A stretch of 37,657 nucleotides of DNA from Cytobacillus sp. NCCP-133 (lineage in GTDB: Bacteria > Bacillota > Bacilli > Bacillales > Cytobacillaceae), in assembly GCF_026011715.1 (NCBI RefSeq), contig NZ_BRVM01000027.1:1-37657 (forward strand), written 5' to 3'. The position numbers and the translations under genes were made by a program. Numbering within the stretch: the first letter of the stretch is position 1; each line of letters begins with the position of its first letter. Positions 18,611 to 26,348 of the stretch are shown piece by piece. The notes under the pieces are model-generated. The model had not been told where the DNA came from, ran no database searches, and saw nothing but the letters and a program-made list of their open reading frames with translations.

Positions 18611-18650
18611 GGTAGTAGTATATTAGATTCTAGAAAAAGGAAGATGCTAT

Positions 18651-19625
18651 TTGTTATACACAATTGATAGGGTTCAGTATGCTAATACCAATGGACAGTA
18701 CTACTTCTTTGAATTTATGGAAGTAAATAATATTAATGGTCTTATAGGAAATAATAATCAGTTACTTAATCAAGGGCATTTTTGGGAAGCATTATTTACT
18801 ATGATTAGTAATGTAGAAGTTGGTAAAATTAACTTTCTTAGGGGTTATCAACATGCAGTAAGATTATTTATTTTTTATCAACAAGGAATTAATAAGTACG
18901 TTTTGATTGAGATAAATCCTTACATTAATCAAACAAATGGTTATATCCTGACTTTTGATCAACTTCAACAGTGGTTTAGAGGAGTAAATAATATTGACGG
19001 ACAAAGCAATTCAAAGGGATTAGGGGCTGCTAGAAATACAAACATTGATAGTTATGTAAATGGTTTATTACAATCCATTTATAATGACAACCAATTTCAA
19101 GATGATAATGGTCTTGTCTTAACCAAAAATTTGCTTAATGGTGATACCACTAAAGGTTTTGATCTAGATTTATTTCAATATATACCATCAACAAATGAAT
19201 ATGTAATATATGAATTTCTTAAAAGGGAAAATCACCATATAAATAATATACAAGCCCATCCAATGAGGTATTGTTGGACGGGTAGTTCAAGTGATAATAA
19301 ACAAAAGTATATATCATTATGGAATACAAAACAGCAGTTAAATGGCAGATTATTTTTAATTAACTATAGTGATAATCCTAATGAAAAAATCTCAGTAATT
19401 GAAGTTTTAAGTTTGGACACTGCTAGAGGCATTACTTCTGAGAATAAGTATTGTATAAGTAGAAGTATTTTCTTAGGGTGGTTACACGATATGAAGAATT
19501 ATAATTCTAATAATAGAGATTATTTTTCCGATTTTAAAGGGATTCATTATAACCAAGAATTCTTTGGAAATTTTAATGAAAATAAGAGGAATTATGGTTC
19601 AGAGTTTTCAAACATATTCATCTAG
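18651..19625 (+). CDS. Putative second (nuclease) subunit of the AlwI-type restriction system
   Basis: This 324-residue protein is encoded 11 bases before the AlwI-family endonuclease and probably co-translated with it. Residues 165-210 could form a nuclease active site: D171-L-D173 in KGFDLDLFQYI, then YVIYEFLKRENHH with E188 and K191, followed by a basic/aromatic HPMRYCW. The spacing resembles PD-(D/E)XK cores but departs from the strict E-x-K pattern, so catalysis is uncertain. TTG 18651 follows AAGGAAG; an ATG at 18644 is out of frame. Heterodimeric type IIS enzymes such as BspD6I pair a BstNBI-like large chain with a smaller catalytic chain; this gene is a candidate for that role, though it is much larger than ss.BspD6I as I recall it. 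It is Asn-rich, unlike its neighbours. Confidence 0.6.
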   Translation: MLYTIDRVQYANTNGQYYFFEFMEVNNINGLIGNNNQLLNQGHFWEALFTMISNVEVGKINFLRGYQHAVRLFIFYQQGINKYVLIEINPYINQTNGYILTFDQLQQWFRGVNNIDGQSNSKGLGAARNTNIDSYVNGLLQSIYNDNQFQDDNGLVLTKNLLNGDTTKGFDLDLFQYIPSTNEYVIYEFLKRENHHINNIQAHPMRYCWTGSSSDNKQKYISLWNTKQQLNGRLFLINYSDNPNEKISVIEVLSLDTARGITSENKYCISRSIFLGWLHDMKNYNSNNRDYFSDFKGIHYNQEFFGNFNENKRNYGSEFSNIFI

Positions 19626-19636
19626 GGGGAGTTTAT

Positions 19637-21511
19637 ATGCCGGGTACATGGAGTATAAGTACAACTTTGAGAAATCCCGAACGGATAGTTGATTTTTTAA
19701 AGGTGCTTTCTAGGTTTGAAGGAAGACCTTTTAATGATAAAACACAAGGCTTATTTTTTAAAGAATTAATTAAAACAAAATTGTACACACCTACAGGAAT
19801 TTCAGATTATTACAAGCAAAAGTTTGAAGATCCTGAAGAGTTTACTAATAAAGAATTAGAAGATATCTTAAGTCAAGTTCACTATGAGAACAAGAGTTTC
19901 AATAATGATCAAGAAATGGCATATGCCATGAGAGGAAGAACAGCAGTAAGTAATATTACTAAGATGGGATTGGCAATTGCTAAGGAATCAATGGGTGCGG
20001 TTAGAATAACCGATTTAGGAAAAAAATTAATCAATGAAGAAGTAGACTTAGTTAATGTTTTCTTTAGATACTTTTTAAAATGGCAATTACCAAATCCGAC
20101 TGACAAGGGATACAAGGACTTTGATATCGTACCCTTTATTGCAGTTATGCATGTTATTAGTAAGGTAAATAAAGAATGGAAAAACTTAGGGCATAAACCT
20201 GTTGGAGTATCAAAAGAAGAGTTTTCCTTATTTTTAACAACCTTGATTGATTATAAAGATATCAAAGATCGTGTGTCAAAAATTATTGAATTTAGGAAAG
20301 AAAAGAGATCATTAGATAAAAATGCAGCACAACGTTATGTTGAAAGAAGATTTGTTGAAACTGCAATAGAGGTCTTTAAATTAAAACCTAGTGAGAAGAA
20401 AAAAGTAGAAACTAAAGTTAATAACCTCTATGATTATGGAGACTCTGCAATAAGATACTTTAGACAAACAAAGTTATTTTACTACAGAGGAAATGGTAGA
20501 TATGTCGATTTAGCCCCTACTAGAAGAGTAGAGATTAAAAGGCTATTAGAAAACTTTGATGGGCGAGCAATAAGTTTTAAAAATGCTGAGGCTTATTTAA
20601 CTTATATGTCTGATATCGATAAACCTGCTCTACCATGGGAGAACCTAAGTGATTTAAAATCTGTTTATGAAAACTTATTAGAACAAGCGAGGTCTTTACA
20701 AACTGATATAAACAACCAATATCGAGATCAGGCTCTCCACCAATTCACTTTGACCAAAGTTGAACTTTCGAGTATAAATGATTATAACAAAGAAATAGCA
20801 AAATTAAGAGAAATAATAAAAACATTAAATAATGATTTATCAATACTACGAGAGAGAAGTTTAGAAAATATAGATTTATATATTAAAAAGTTAACAGAGT
20901 TAGCCACAAGAAAAAGAAGCATAAGTGGCCAAGATCCATTAAACCTAGAGTATTATACTACGTTATCTTTAATGGCTTTAGATGATGCAAAGGAAATTAC
21001 ACCTAATTACTCAGTCGGGGATGATAACTTACCATTATTTACTGCTGCGGGTAATAATCCAGATATTGAGTGTAAGTATTCTTCTTTTAACATGATTTGT
21101 GAGGTAACTCTTCTTAGAGGCCGTGATCAGTGGTTTAATGAAGGACAACCTATAATGAGACATTTAAGGGAATTTGAAGATAAAGACTTAAACAAGTCTC
21201 TAGATAATTATTGTTTATTCATTGCTCCTAACATTCATCGTGACACGTTAAATACTTTTTGGATGAGTGTTAAATTAGGCTATGAAGGAAGAGTACAAAA
21301 AATTATCCCTCTCACAATAAATCAGTATATAAATGTTTTGAAAAAGGTAAAAGAACTAAATGAGAAAGGTGTTAGAGTAAATCATAAAGATTTACAGAGT
21401 CTCCTTGCAAACATATTTAATAAAAACATTGATGCAGGAAATGACTCAACTGCTTGGTTAGCAAGTGTCGATGAAGTAATTGAGCAATGGAGTACTTCTT
21501 TATCAGCGTAA
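19637..21511 (+). CDS. AlwI/BstNBI-family type IIS restriction endonuclease
   Basis: This 624-residue protein belongs to the AlwI family, whose members bind short asymmetric sites (GGATC for AlwI, GAGTC for BstNBI, PleI and MlyI) and cut a few bases away. The opening WSISTTLRNPERIVDFL is characteristic. The N-terminal two-thirds would hold DNA recognition. The C-terminal cleavage domain shows E438, D476, E489-V-T491 and E502. The spacing E-X37-D-X12-EVT-X10-E is the one I recall for the Nt.BstNBI catalytic site, so the active site looks intact. ATG 19637 follows AGGGGGA. Upstream lie two adenine methylases and a putative partner subunit. The recognition sequence cannot be read from the sequence alone. 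A terminator follows at 21536. Confidence 0.95.
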   Translation: MPGTWSISTTLRNPERIVDFLKVLSRFEGRPFNDKTQGLFFKELIKTKLYTPTGISDYYKQKFEDPEEFTNKELEDILSQVHYENKSFNNDQEMAYAMRGRTAVSNITKMGLAIAKESMGAVRITDLGKKLINEEVDLVNVFFRYFLKWQLPNPTDKGYKDFDIVPFIAVMHVISKVNKEWKNLGHKPVGVSKEEFSLFLTTLIDYKDIKDRVSKIIEFRKEKRSLDKNAAQRYVERRFVETAIEVFKLKPSEKKKVETKVNNLYDYGDSAIRYFRQTKLFYYRGNGRYVDLAPTRRVEIKRLLENFDGRAISFKNAEAYLTYMSDIDKPALPWENLSDLKSVYENLLEQARSLQTDINNQYRDQALHQFTLTKVELSSINDYNKEIAKLREIIKTLNNDLSILRERSLENIDLYIKKLTELATRKRSISGQDPLNLEYYTTLSLMALDDAKEITPNYSVGDDNLPLFTAAGNNPDIECKYSSFNMICEVTLLRGRDQWFNEGQPIMRHLREFEDKDLNKSLDNYCLFIAPNIHRDTLNTFWMSVKLGYEGRVQKIIPLTINQYINVLKKVKELNEKGVRVNHKDLQSLLANIFNKNIDAGNDSTAWLASVDEVIEQWSTSLSA

Positions 21512-21535
21512 CATTAAATGGAAATTTTGGAATTA

Positions 21536-21569
21536 AAAGAGTGGATTTGTTTCTGCTCTTTTTTTTATT
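21536..21569 (+). terminator. Terminator of the restriction genes
   Basis: AAAAGAGTGGA pairs with TCTGCTCTTTT (two G-U pairs) and runs into eight or more T. Confidence 0.85.
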
Positions 21570-21646
21570 GACCAAAAGGGAAACGTGTATTCGTGTTTAA
21601 CATGTATACATATTAAATAATGCATAGACAATGGAGGAGATTACTC

Positions 21647-22006
21647 ATGAAAAAGGAGCACTTTAAAGTTGAAGGAATGGACACAGAATTTGTTGAATTT
21701 CGTCACCGAGAACACAATATTTTGTTCACAAGGTTCGAGCGTATTAGTTTAACAGACACAAACGTTCGGGAAGAAGCCAAATATTTATATTTAATTTATA
21801 TCTTCCGCAAACAGCATAAGTTAGCAAAAAAACGGAATAGCGATACGGATAGGGGCACTTTTAACATTATCTGTTTTAATAAGGGCTACCATACCTTTGA
21901 TGAAATGGTTCATAACCTCTATTCCATTTTGTCGGAATATATATTGAATCAAGATGAAGTTTTTAGGTGCCTAAACGAGGTTCAAAAACTTGATCCGAAA
22001 AATTGA
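21647..22006 (+). CDS. Small cargo protein, paralogue of the 8176-8541 gene
   Basis: This 119-residue protein has unknown function. It starts at ATG 21647 after AATGGAGGAGAT, the same leader as its paralogue; an in-frame ATG at 21620 has no ribosome site. Shared features with the 8176 product are VEFRHRE...LFTRFERI, a YLYLIYIFRKQHKLAKK block, and SILSEYILNQDEVFRCLNEVQKLDP at the end. It stands at the right border of the defence island, with the paralogue at the left border about 13 kb away in the same orientation. A hairpin terminator of the same type follows. No catalytic motif is seen. Confidence 0.85.
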   Translation: MKKEHFKVEGMDTEFVEFRHREHNILFTRFERISLTDTNVREEAKYLYLIYIFRKQHKLAKKRNSDTDRGTFNIICFNKGYHTFDEMVHNLYSILSEYILNQDEVFRCLNEVQKLDPKN

Positions 22007-22010
22007 CAGA

Positions 22011-22037
22011 ACAAGGAGTAAAATCCTTGTTTTTTTA
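22011..22037 (+). terminator. Terminator after the 21647 gene
   Basis: ACAAGGA (22011-22017) pairs with TCCTTGT (22024-22030), followed by a run of T. Confidence 0.8.
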
Positions 22038-22135
22038 ATAGTGAAAATAGCCGCTCTTACGCTGCTTTTTAAGCAATTATCAGGTATAATAGTATACAAA
22101 TTATTCCAAATGATTTTGGGGAAAGGGGCCATACA

Positions 22136-22597
22136 TTGCAATACGTAATTACGAGATTTTCACATAAATTAGTCTTTTATATTATGTGGTTGTTATATGC
22201 GTCTTTGTTCACGCTCATTTTTTACCCGCTATCTTTTTGGAACTTAGAATTATCTACAACAGACTATCTCTTGCTTTCTCTGTTTTTGTTAGCATTAGGA
22301 GGAGCGTTTTTTGAAAGGGCATTTACATACTTCTATATAGACTTAGATAATGACTACGAAGCATTAAATAAAATACATTATACGGCAATGTTTGCTGGCA
22401 AGATGATTGCATATATAGTTACTGGCATTGCGATTTATTATTTCAAAAGGGATGTTTTCCTCGCAATATATATCCCTGTATTTCTCTTAATAGGGGGGTG
22501 GATTTGGTTTAGCATATTGAAGGGCTATATTAAGGTGAAGATAGAAAGGGAAAAAGATTCAGAAATAAAAATTACAACCAAAGTTGGTTCCTACTAG
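22136..22597 (+). CDS. Four-helix integral membrane protein, unknown function
   Basis: This 153-residue protein has about four hydrophobic segments. They lie near residues 11-34 (FYIMWLLYASLFTLIFY), 43-66 (YLLLSLFLLALGG), 85-103 (AMFAGKMIAYIVTGIAIYY) and 108-128 (VFLAIYIPVFLLIGGWIWF). It ends in a basic cytoplasmic tail (KGYIKVKIEREKDSEIKIT). TTG 22136 follows GGGGAAAGGGG. It stands alone after the terminator at 22011 and is followed by nearly 400 bases without a gene. No family recognised. Confidence 0.8.
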   Translation: MQYVITRFSHKLVFYIMWLLYASLFTLIFYPLSFWNLELSTTDYLLLSLFLLALGGAFFERAFTYFYIDLDNDYEALNKIHYTAMFAGKMIAYIVTGIAIYYFKRDVFLAIYIPVFLLIGGWIWFSILKGYIKVKIEREKDSEIKITTKVGSY

Positions 22598-22963
22598 ATT
22601 GAAAATTGAAGTGAGTAGCGTCACCAAAAATTGATGGTTTTATTTGTTTCATTTGTTTTTTACTTGCTAAGTTAGTTATCAATGTTTAAAACATATGGAA
22701 GAGATACAAATGAAGATTTTAGATAAAAATAAAGGTATTAGAAAATATCTGTGGAATGTTATAAATAATCTCTTTTCTTTAAAGGTACATTATGTTTGCA
22801 TTTTCACGATGTAACCTTCTCTTTTGCTGTAAATTGTGGGGATTCCTTTCTTTGTAATGAATAAAGACAAACAAAAGCGTGTGAACTACATAAGTTTTAC
22901 ACGCTTTTATTATTTTTTTTGTAGACAATTACACATAACGATATGATTAAATATGACTGAATC
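22598..22963. other. 366-bp gap with a bidirectional terminator
   Basis: No gene is seen. The only clear structure is the hairpin at 22873-22908 between the convergent ends of the membrane-protein gene and the primase gene. Confidence 0.5.
22873..22920. terminator. Strong bidirectional terminator
   Basis: AAAAGCGTGT (22873-22882) pairs perfectly with ACACGCTTTT (22899-22908), followed by a T-rich tail to 22920. It serves the plus-strand membrane gene and probably the minus-strand primase gene. Confidence 0.8.
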
Positions 22964-22992
22964 AATTTACATACAAGTACTTAATTATTATT
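22964..22992 (+). repeat. 29-bp perfect inverted repeat, copy A (primase unit border)
   Basis: This is an exact inverted copy of 24942-24970, beginning AATTTACATACAAGTACTTA. It overlaps the last codon and stop of the minus-strand primase gene. Outside the perfect part, AT-rich similarity between the two copies continues weakly for about 30 bases (for example TTAAATAT in each). Confidence 0.9.
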
Positions 22993-24442
22993 CTTTAGAT
23001 TGTTTTTCTAGTGCTGTATTTAGTAACTCACTAATATTCCACCATTCATTATTGGGGAATATCTCCAGAATGAGTTTAATCTTTTTTTCATGATAGGATT
23101 TTACATTATCCGCTCTCACACTAATAGAAACTTCCTTGTCTGCATTGAGCCAATTTAGGTTAAGTTCATAAAAATTTGGATGGCTTTCCGGCTTGTTTCC
23201 TCTTAAATATTTGGGTGATCTTGCAATTCTAATAATGTTCTCTTGCTCAAGTATCTTAATATGGTTTATGGCTGTTTTGACAGAGCATTTAGCACCCAAT
23301 GCAATTTGTTCATAAGTCATAAAAAACTCATTATTTCTATCTGCAAATCGTTTTGAGTGAATAAATAAAGCAAAAAGTGTTTTATGAAATTTTTTTGGGT
23401 ACTGATACAGTGTTAACATTTCACTTCTGGATACAATAATTTTTGTTAAGCCTTTGGAAAACACAACATTTTTTTTATAAACTAAATTAACGATTCTCGC
23501 TATTTCTTTAAAACATTCTTCAAGTGGGGTCTTGAAAAATGCTCTATCTTGGCGCTCCATCCATTGCCTTAGTTTTTGTTCACATTCAGATTTGCTTTCC
23601 TTTAAAGTGTTTAAATAAACGGCCATTTTACAAGTAACAGCATTTCTAGTGCCCGGCTTCCTTAATCCATTTTTGTATAAATCTGCTAAGGAATCCAGTG
23701 TATCTTCTGAAAGATCCAAGTTCCCCAGAGCAGTATTATCTAATTCTTTACTTTCACTTTCTATATTTGGTACTTCCTCGTCATCTTCCTGTAAATCCGA
23801 TATTAAATCCATCACAATTTCAGCGTTCATGGGTTCAATACTTAAAAAATAATCAAAGGATTGAAAAGTAGTAAAATTATTTTGCACGTCAACATACCAG
23901 CAGACATTACTACTTTTATCTCGATTTTTGTGATTGATACTGAGGGGAAGTTTCAGCCCCTTAGTGGGTGTTGGTCGAAGTTCGATTTTTCCATTTATTT
24001 TTCCATCTAGTAAGTTATATGTAATTGAAACTGCTGCGTTAAAAAGTACCTTCATTGAGTTGTAAGGGATTTCCTCTGAAAAATAAACGTCAACGTGATA
24101 TCCCTTTGTACCGCTCCAACTGGTGAAAATTTTATCCGTAGGGATTCCGAGAGTGTTTAATGACTCATAGAGAGCCAATACTACTTTTTTTGCCTCCGGT
24201 ATAAATGGAACATCCACATCAAAGGTGATAAATTTTGTATGTATTTTCCTGCAAAAAATGCCGTAAGTACTTTTCTGCAGTATATGGGATTTCAAAAACC
24301 CATCATTAAGACTTACATGTTTGTCATTATTATAAATATTGAATGTATGGTAACTACCATCTTCATTAAGTTTGATATATTTGTATCTAACCGTTATAAA
24401 CAACTGCTTCATTTTTTCAACAACTTGATTTATATCGTTCAT
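22988..24442 (-). CDS. Archaeo-eukaryotic-type primase (AEP superfamily) with winged helix
   Basis: This 484-residue protein should synthesise primers or short DNA/RNA. The primase core has motif I F-D75-V-D77 in KFITFDVDVPF, motif II S110-G111-TKGYH116-VDVYF, and KGLKLPLSINHKNR (161-174) containing the nucleotide-contacting K and H. This resembles the primase part of the TOTE-type and plasmid/phage AEP proteins. A winged-helix domain lies near 375-410 (TYEQIALGAKCSVKTAINHI). No helicase domain is fused. The operon runs leftward: an 82-residue gene at 24519-24767, then this gene. The whole unit sits between perfect 29-bp inverted repeats, unusual for Tn7 cargo. It may be a replication module, a small mobile unit or a defence factor; I cannot tell which. 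Confidence 0.85.
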   Translation of the reverse strand: MNDINQVVEKMKQLFITVRYKYIKLNEDGSYHTFNIYNNDKHVSLNDGFLKSHILQKSTYGIFCRKIHTKFITFDVDVPFIPEAKKVVLALYESLNTLGIPTDKIFTSWSGTKGYHVDVYFSEEIPYNSMKVLFNAAVSITYNLLDGKINGKIELRPTPTKGLKLPLSINHKNRDKSSNVCWYVDVQNNFTTFQSFDYFLSIEPMNAEIVMDLISDLQEDDEEVPNIESESKELDNTALGNLDLSEDTLDSLADLYKNGLRKPGTRNAVTCKMAVYLNTLKESKSECEQKLRQWMERQDRAFFKTPLEECFKEIARIVNLVYKKNVVFSKGLTKIIVSRSEMLTLYQYPKKFHKTLFALFIHSKRFADRNNEFFMTYEQIALGAKCSVKTAINHIKILEQENIIRIARSPKYLRGNKPESHPNFYELNLNWLNADKEVSISVRADNVKSYHEKKIKLILEIFPNNEWWNISELLNTALEKQSKE

Positions 24443-24518
24443 AAAAACACACCCTTCTCTTTAATCTGTCATACTTGCTCATTCCTCTCTGAACTCAATT
24501 GTTTTAATATATTAACAA

Positions 24519-24767
24519 TTAAATTTTCCGTGTAAGAAGTTCCTTTATGTAATCAAGAATATTTTCAGAGTAATATTCATATTCTTTGTGATTTTTAGAG
24601 GTACACACTGATATCAAAGCCCCAATAATTTTATTGCTTTCTTCTTTTGTTAAATCATGTTGATTACTTGTTGATCTAATATATCCCATCATCATTTTTT
24701 TCTTATTAATTAAATCTAGTTGCTCGTTCAGTTCAAGGTGTAATTGATTATAGATATTGTCTGTCAT
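24519..24767 (-). CDS. Small protein upstream of the primase, unknown function
   Basis: This is an 82-residue helical, charged protein with a repetitive helix (LHLELNEQLDLINKKKMMMG) and no membrane segment. It starts at ATG 24767 after AAAGGAGAGGATGA on the minus strand. It is the first gene of the two-gene leftward unit that contains the primase. A 15-bp inverted repeat (24791-24805) lies just upstream and could be an operator, so this protein might be the regulator of the unit; that is only a suggestion from position. Confidence 0.7.
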   Translation of the reverse strand: MTDNIYNQLHLELNEQLDLINKKKMMMGYIRSTSNQHDLTKEESNKIIGALISVCTSKNHKEYEYYSENILDYIKELLTRKI

Positions 24768-24790
24768 TAATCATCCTCTCCTTTCATTTT

Positions 24791-24805
24791 GCCAAATTAA
24801 TTGGC
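24791..24805 (-). promoter_or_regulatory. Candidate operator upstream of the primase unit
   Basis: GCCAA-ATTAA-TTGGC is a perfect 5-bp inverted repeat between the ribosome site of the 24767 gene and an upstream TATAAC-like -10 sequence on the minus strand. Confidence 0.4.
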
Positions 24806-24941
24806 TTACATTTGTTATAGCATAAAAAGAAAAAGACGAGGTGAGTATGTTCCGAGAAAATTGTGGTTGATTTTTTTGAAAATATGAAAATCATTATTAC
24901 ACATGATATTCTTATAAAAAACTATTAAAAGAGTATTGATA

Positions 24942-24970
24942 AATAATAATTAAGTACTTGTATGTAAATT
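24942..24970 (-). repeat. 29-bp perfect inverted repeat, copy B (primase unit border)
   Basis: This is an exact inverted copy of 22964-22992. With it, a 2007-bp unit containing the 82-residue gene and the primase is enclosed. The 135 bases between this repeat and 24806 are very AT-rich, as replication origins and promoters are. Confidence 0.9.
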
Positions 24971-25151
24971 TTTTTAATTATATTTAACATATTTACATTG
25001 TGTTATTTAAAAAGGGATTAAGCGATGCTGATATAAAGATTTCTGACGAGTAAGAGTTAATATTAGTGAAGAGGAATTTTTTTCTTTTATGGTGAGAATC
25101 CATATATTAGATATGGAGATGTAATAAGTGCTGGCAAAGGGTTTAAAACGC

Positions 25152-25276
25152 GCTATAATACGACCAAATAAGTTTTGTCAGATAATATGTCTTATGCGAC
25201 AGAACCTATGGATTGGGCTATATCTTTTCGTCGCATAACATAAATAATCATTATTCAATTTTTGTCGTATAACATA
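25152..25276 (+). repeat. Cluster of five recombinase-type binding sites upstream of the tyrosine recombinase
   Basis: Five copies of a motif near TGTCGTATAACATA occur: inverted at about 25153-25164 (TATAATACGAC), direct at 25176-25189 (TGTCAGATAATATG), inverted at about 25187-25202 (CTTATGCGACAG), direct at 25229-25242 (CGTCGCATAACATA) and direct at 25263-25276 (TGTCGTATAACATA). The first two face each other with roughly an 8-base spacer, the layout of a tyrosine-recombinase core site. The others would be accessory sites, as in the TnpI site of Tn4430. The last copy abuts the recombinase ribosome site and could also repress its promoter. Confidence 0.65.
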
Positions 25277-25294
25277 GTGTAGGAGGGGCTTCCT

Positions 25295-26191
25295 TTGGAA
25301 ATCATTTCAGTTACTTTTTCTCAAGCGCTCGAAGGATTTAAAAACTATTTGATCGAGCAGAATAGAAGTGCAAATACCATTAAAAGTTATGAACAAGATT
25401 TACGTTTCTTTGAGAATTGGTTGTCTAGCATAACCTCTAATCCAATTACTGTTGAGGCTATCACGAAAACTGACATTAAAGATTTTGAGCGTGAAATTAA
25501 AGTCAATTCATCTTTATCTGCTACAACTGTTAATCGGCGATTAGTAGCAATAAAGAAGTGGTCTAATTATTTATTTGAATCTAATTTCTCACCGGTTAAC
25601 TTAGGTGAAGAGATTTCAATTAAAAAGGTTCAAAAACAGAATACCATTCGTTGGTTAACAAGACAAGAAGTAGGCAGGTTATTACATGCTGTGGAAATAA
25701 CAAAACACCAAAATTTTCAAAAAGGTCTATTGCATGAAACGCTTATCATTCTTCTAGTAAATTTAGGCTTAAGAATTGAGGAGGCATGTTCTCTAACAAA
25801 ATCTTCAATTTCTTTTCGTAATAATATAGCAAATGTAACTGGTAAAGGTAAGCACAGAGTTGTACCTTTTACGGATAAAACAAAATCACATATTCAATAT
25901 TGGCTAGATAAAAGGGAAAAAGATTCTGATTATATACTGATTAGTAGCAAAAGCAGTCAATTAAGTACCAGAGCAGCACAGCATATTCTGAAAAAGTATA
26001 GCAATCAACTTGGAATAGAGATTACTCCCCATTCTCTTAGACACACTTTTTGTAAACAACTTGCAAATAGTGGCGTAGGACTCCAAAGTATTGCAGAATT
26101 GGCAGGACACTCATCAATGGACACTACCCGTATTTATGTTACACCATCAATAAAAGAACTTCAGAATGCTTTGAAGAAAACAGAGTTTTAA
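25295..26191 (+). CDS. Tyrosine recombinase (XerC/D- or TnpI-like)
   Basis: This 298-residue site-specific recombinase has an N-terminal SAM-like core-binding domain (FKNYLIEQNRSANTIKSYEQ) and a C-terminal catalytic domain. Catalytic residues are R160 (NLGLRIEEA), K186 (TGKGKHRVVPF), H246-x-x-R249 (TPHSLRHTF), H272 (LAGHSSMDTT) and nucleophile Y281 (TRIYVTPS). All are present, so it should be active. TTG 25295 follows AGGAGGGG. Its upstream region carries five copies of a probable binding site, which suggests that it acts on its own site, either resolving multimers or cointegrates or integrating a smaller element. It is unrelated to the TnsABC machinery. A terminator follows at 26213. Confidence 0.95.
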   Translation: MEIISVTFSQALEGFKNYLIEQNRSANTIKSYEQDLRFFENWLSSITSNPITVEAITKTDIKDFEREIKVNSSLSATTVNRRLVAIKKWSNYLFESNFSPVNLGEEISIKKVQKQNTIRWLTRQEVGRLLHAVEITKHQNFQKGLLHETLIILLVNLGLRIEEACSLTKSSISFRNNIANVTGKGKHRVVPFTDKTKSHIQYWLDKREKDSDYILISSKSSQLSTRAAQHILKKYSNQLGIEITPHSLRHTFCKQLANSGVGLQSIAELAGHSSMDTTRIYVTPSIKELQNALKKTEF

Positions 26192-26212
26192 TAACTCAAT
26201 ATTCAATTGACC

Positions 26213-26242
26213 AAATAGGGAGATCGCTTTCCCTATTTTTTA
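26213..26242 (+). terminator. Terminator of the recombinase gene
   Basis: AAATAGGGA (26213-26221) pairs with TCCCTATTT (26230-26238), followed by T. Confidence 0.8.
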
Positions 26243-26348
26243 ATGTTTAGTATTCCAAAGAATTGAACCTTATAGTAGATTTAAACGTATATCATACTAT
26301 AAAAGAAAGCCTATGAAATCTAATTTAAGAGGAGGAAGTCAAATTAGC

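Noticed and set aside
24519..24767. Spo0E-like aspartyl-phosphatase annotation for the small gene before the primase
   Set aside because: Size and helical nature fit, but the expected SxxLD signature is absent.
25070..25171. Open stretch reading YGENPYIRYGDVISAGKGF, possibly a 3' gene fragment
   Set aside because: It has no start codon or ribosome site, only 33 codons, and overlaps the recombinase site cluster. It could be a gene scar but cannot be supported.
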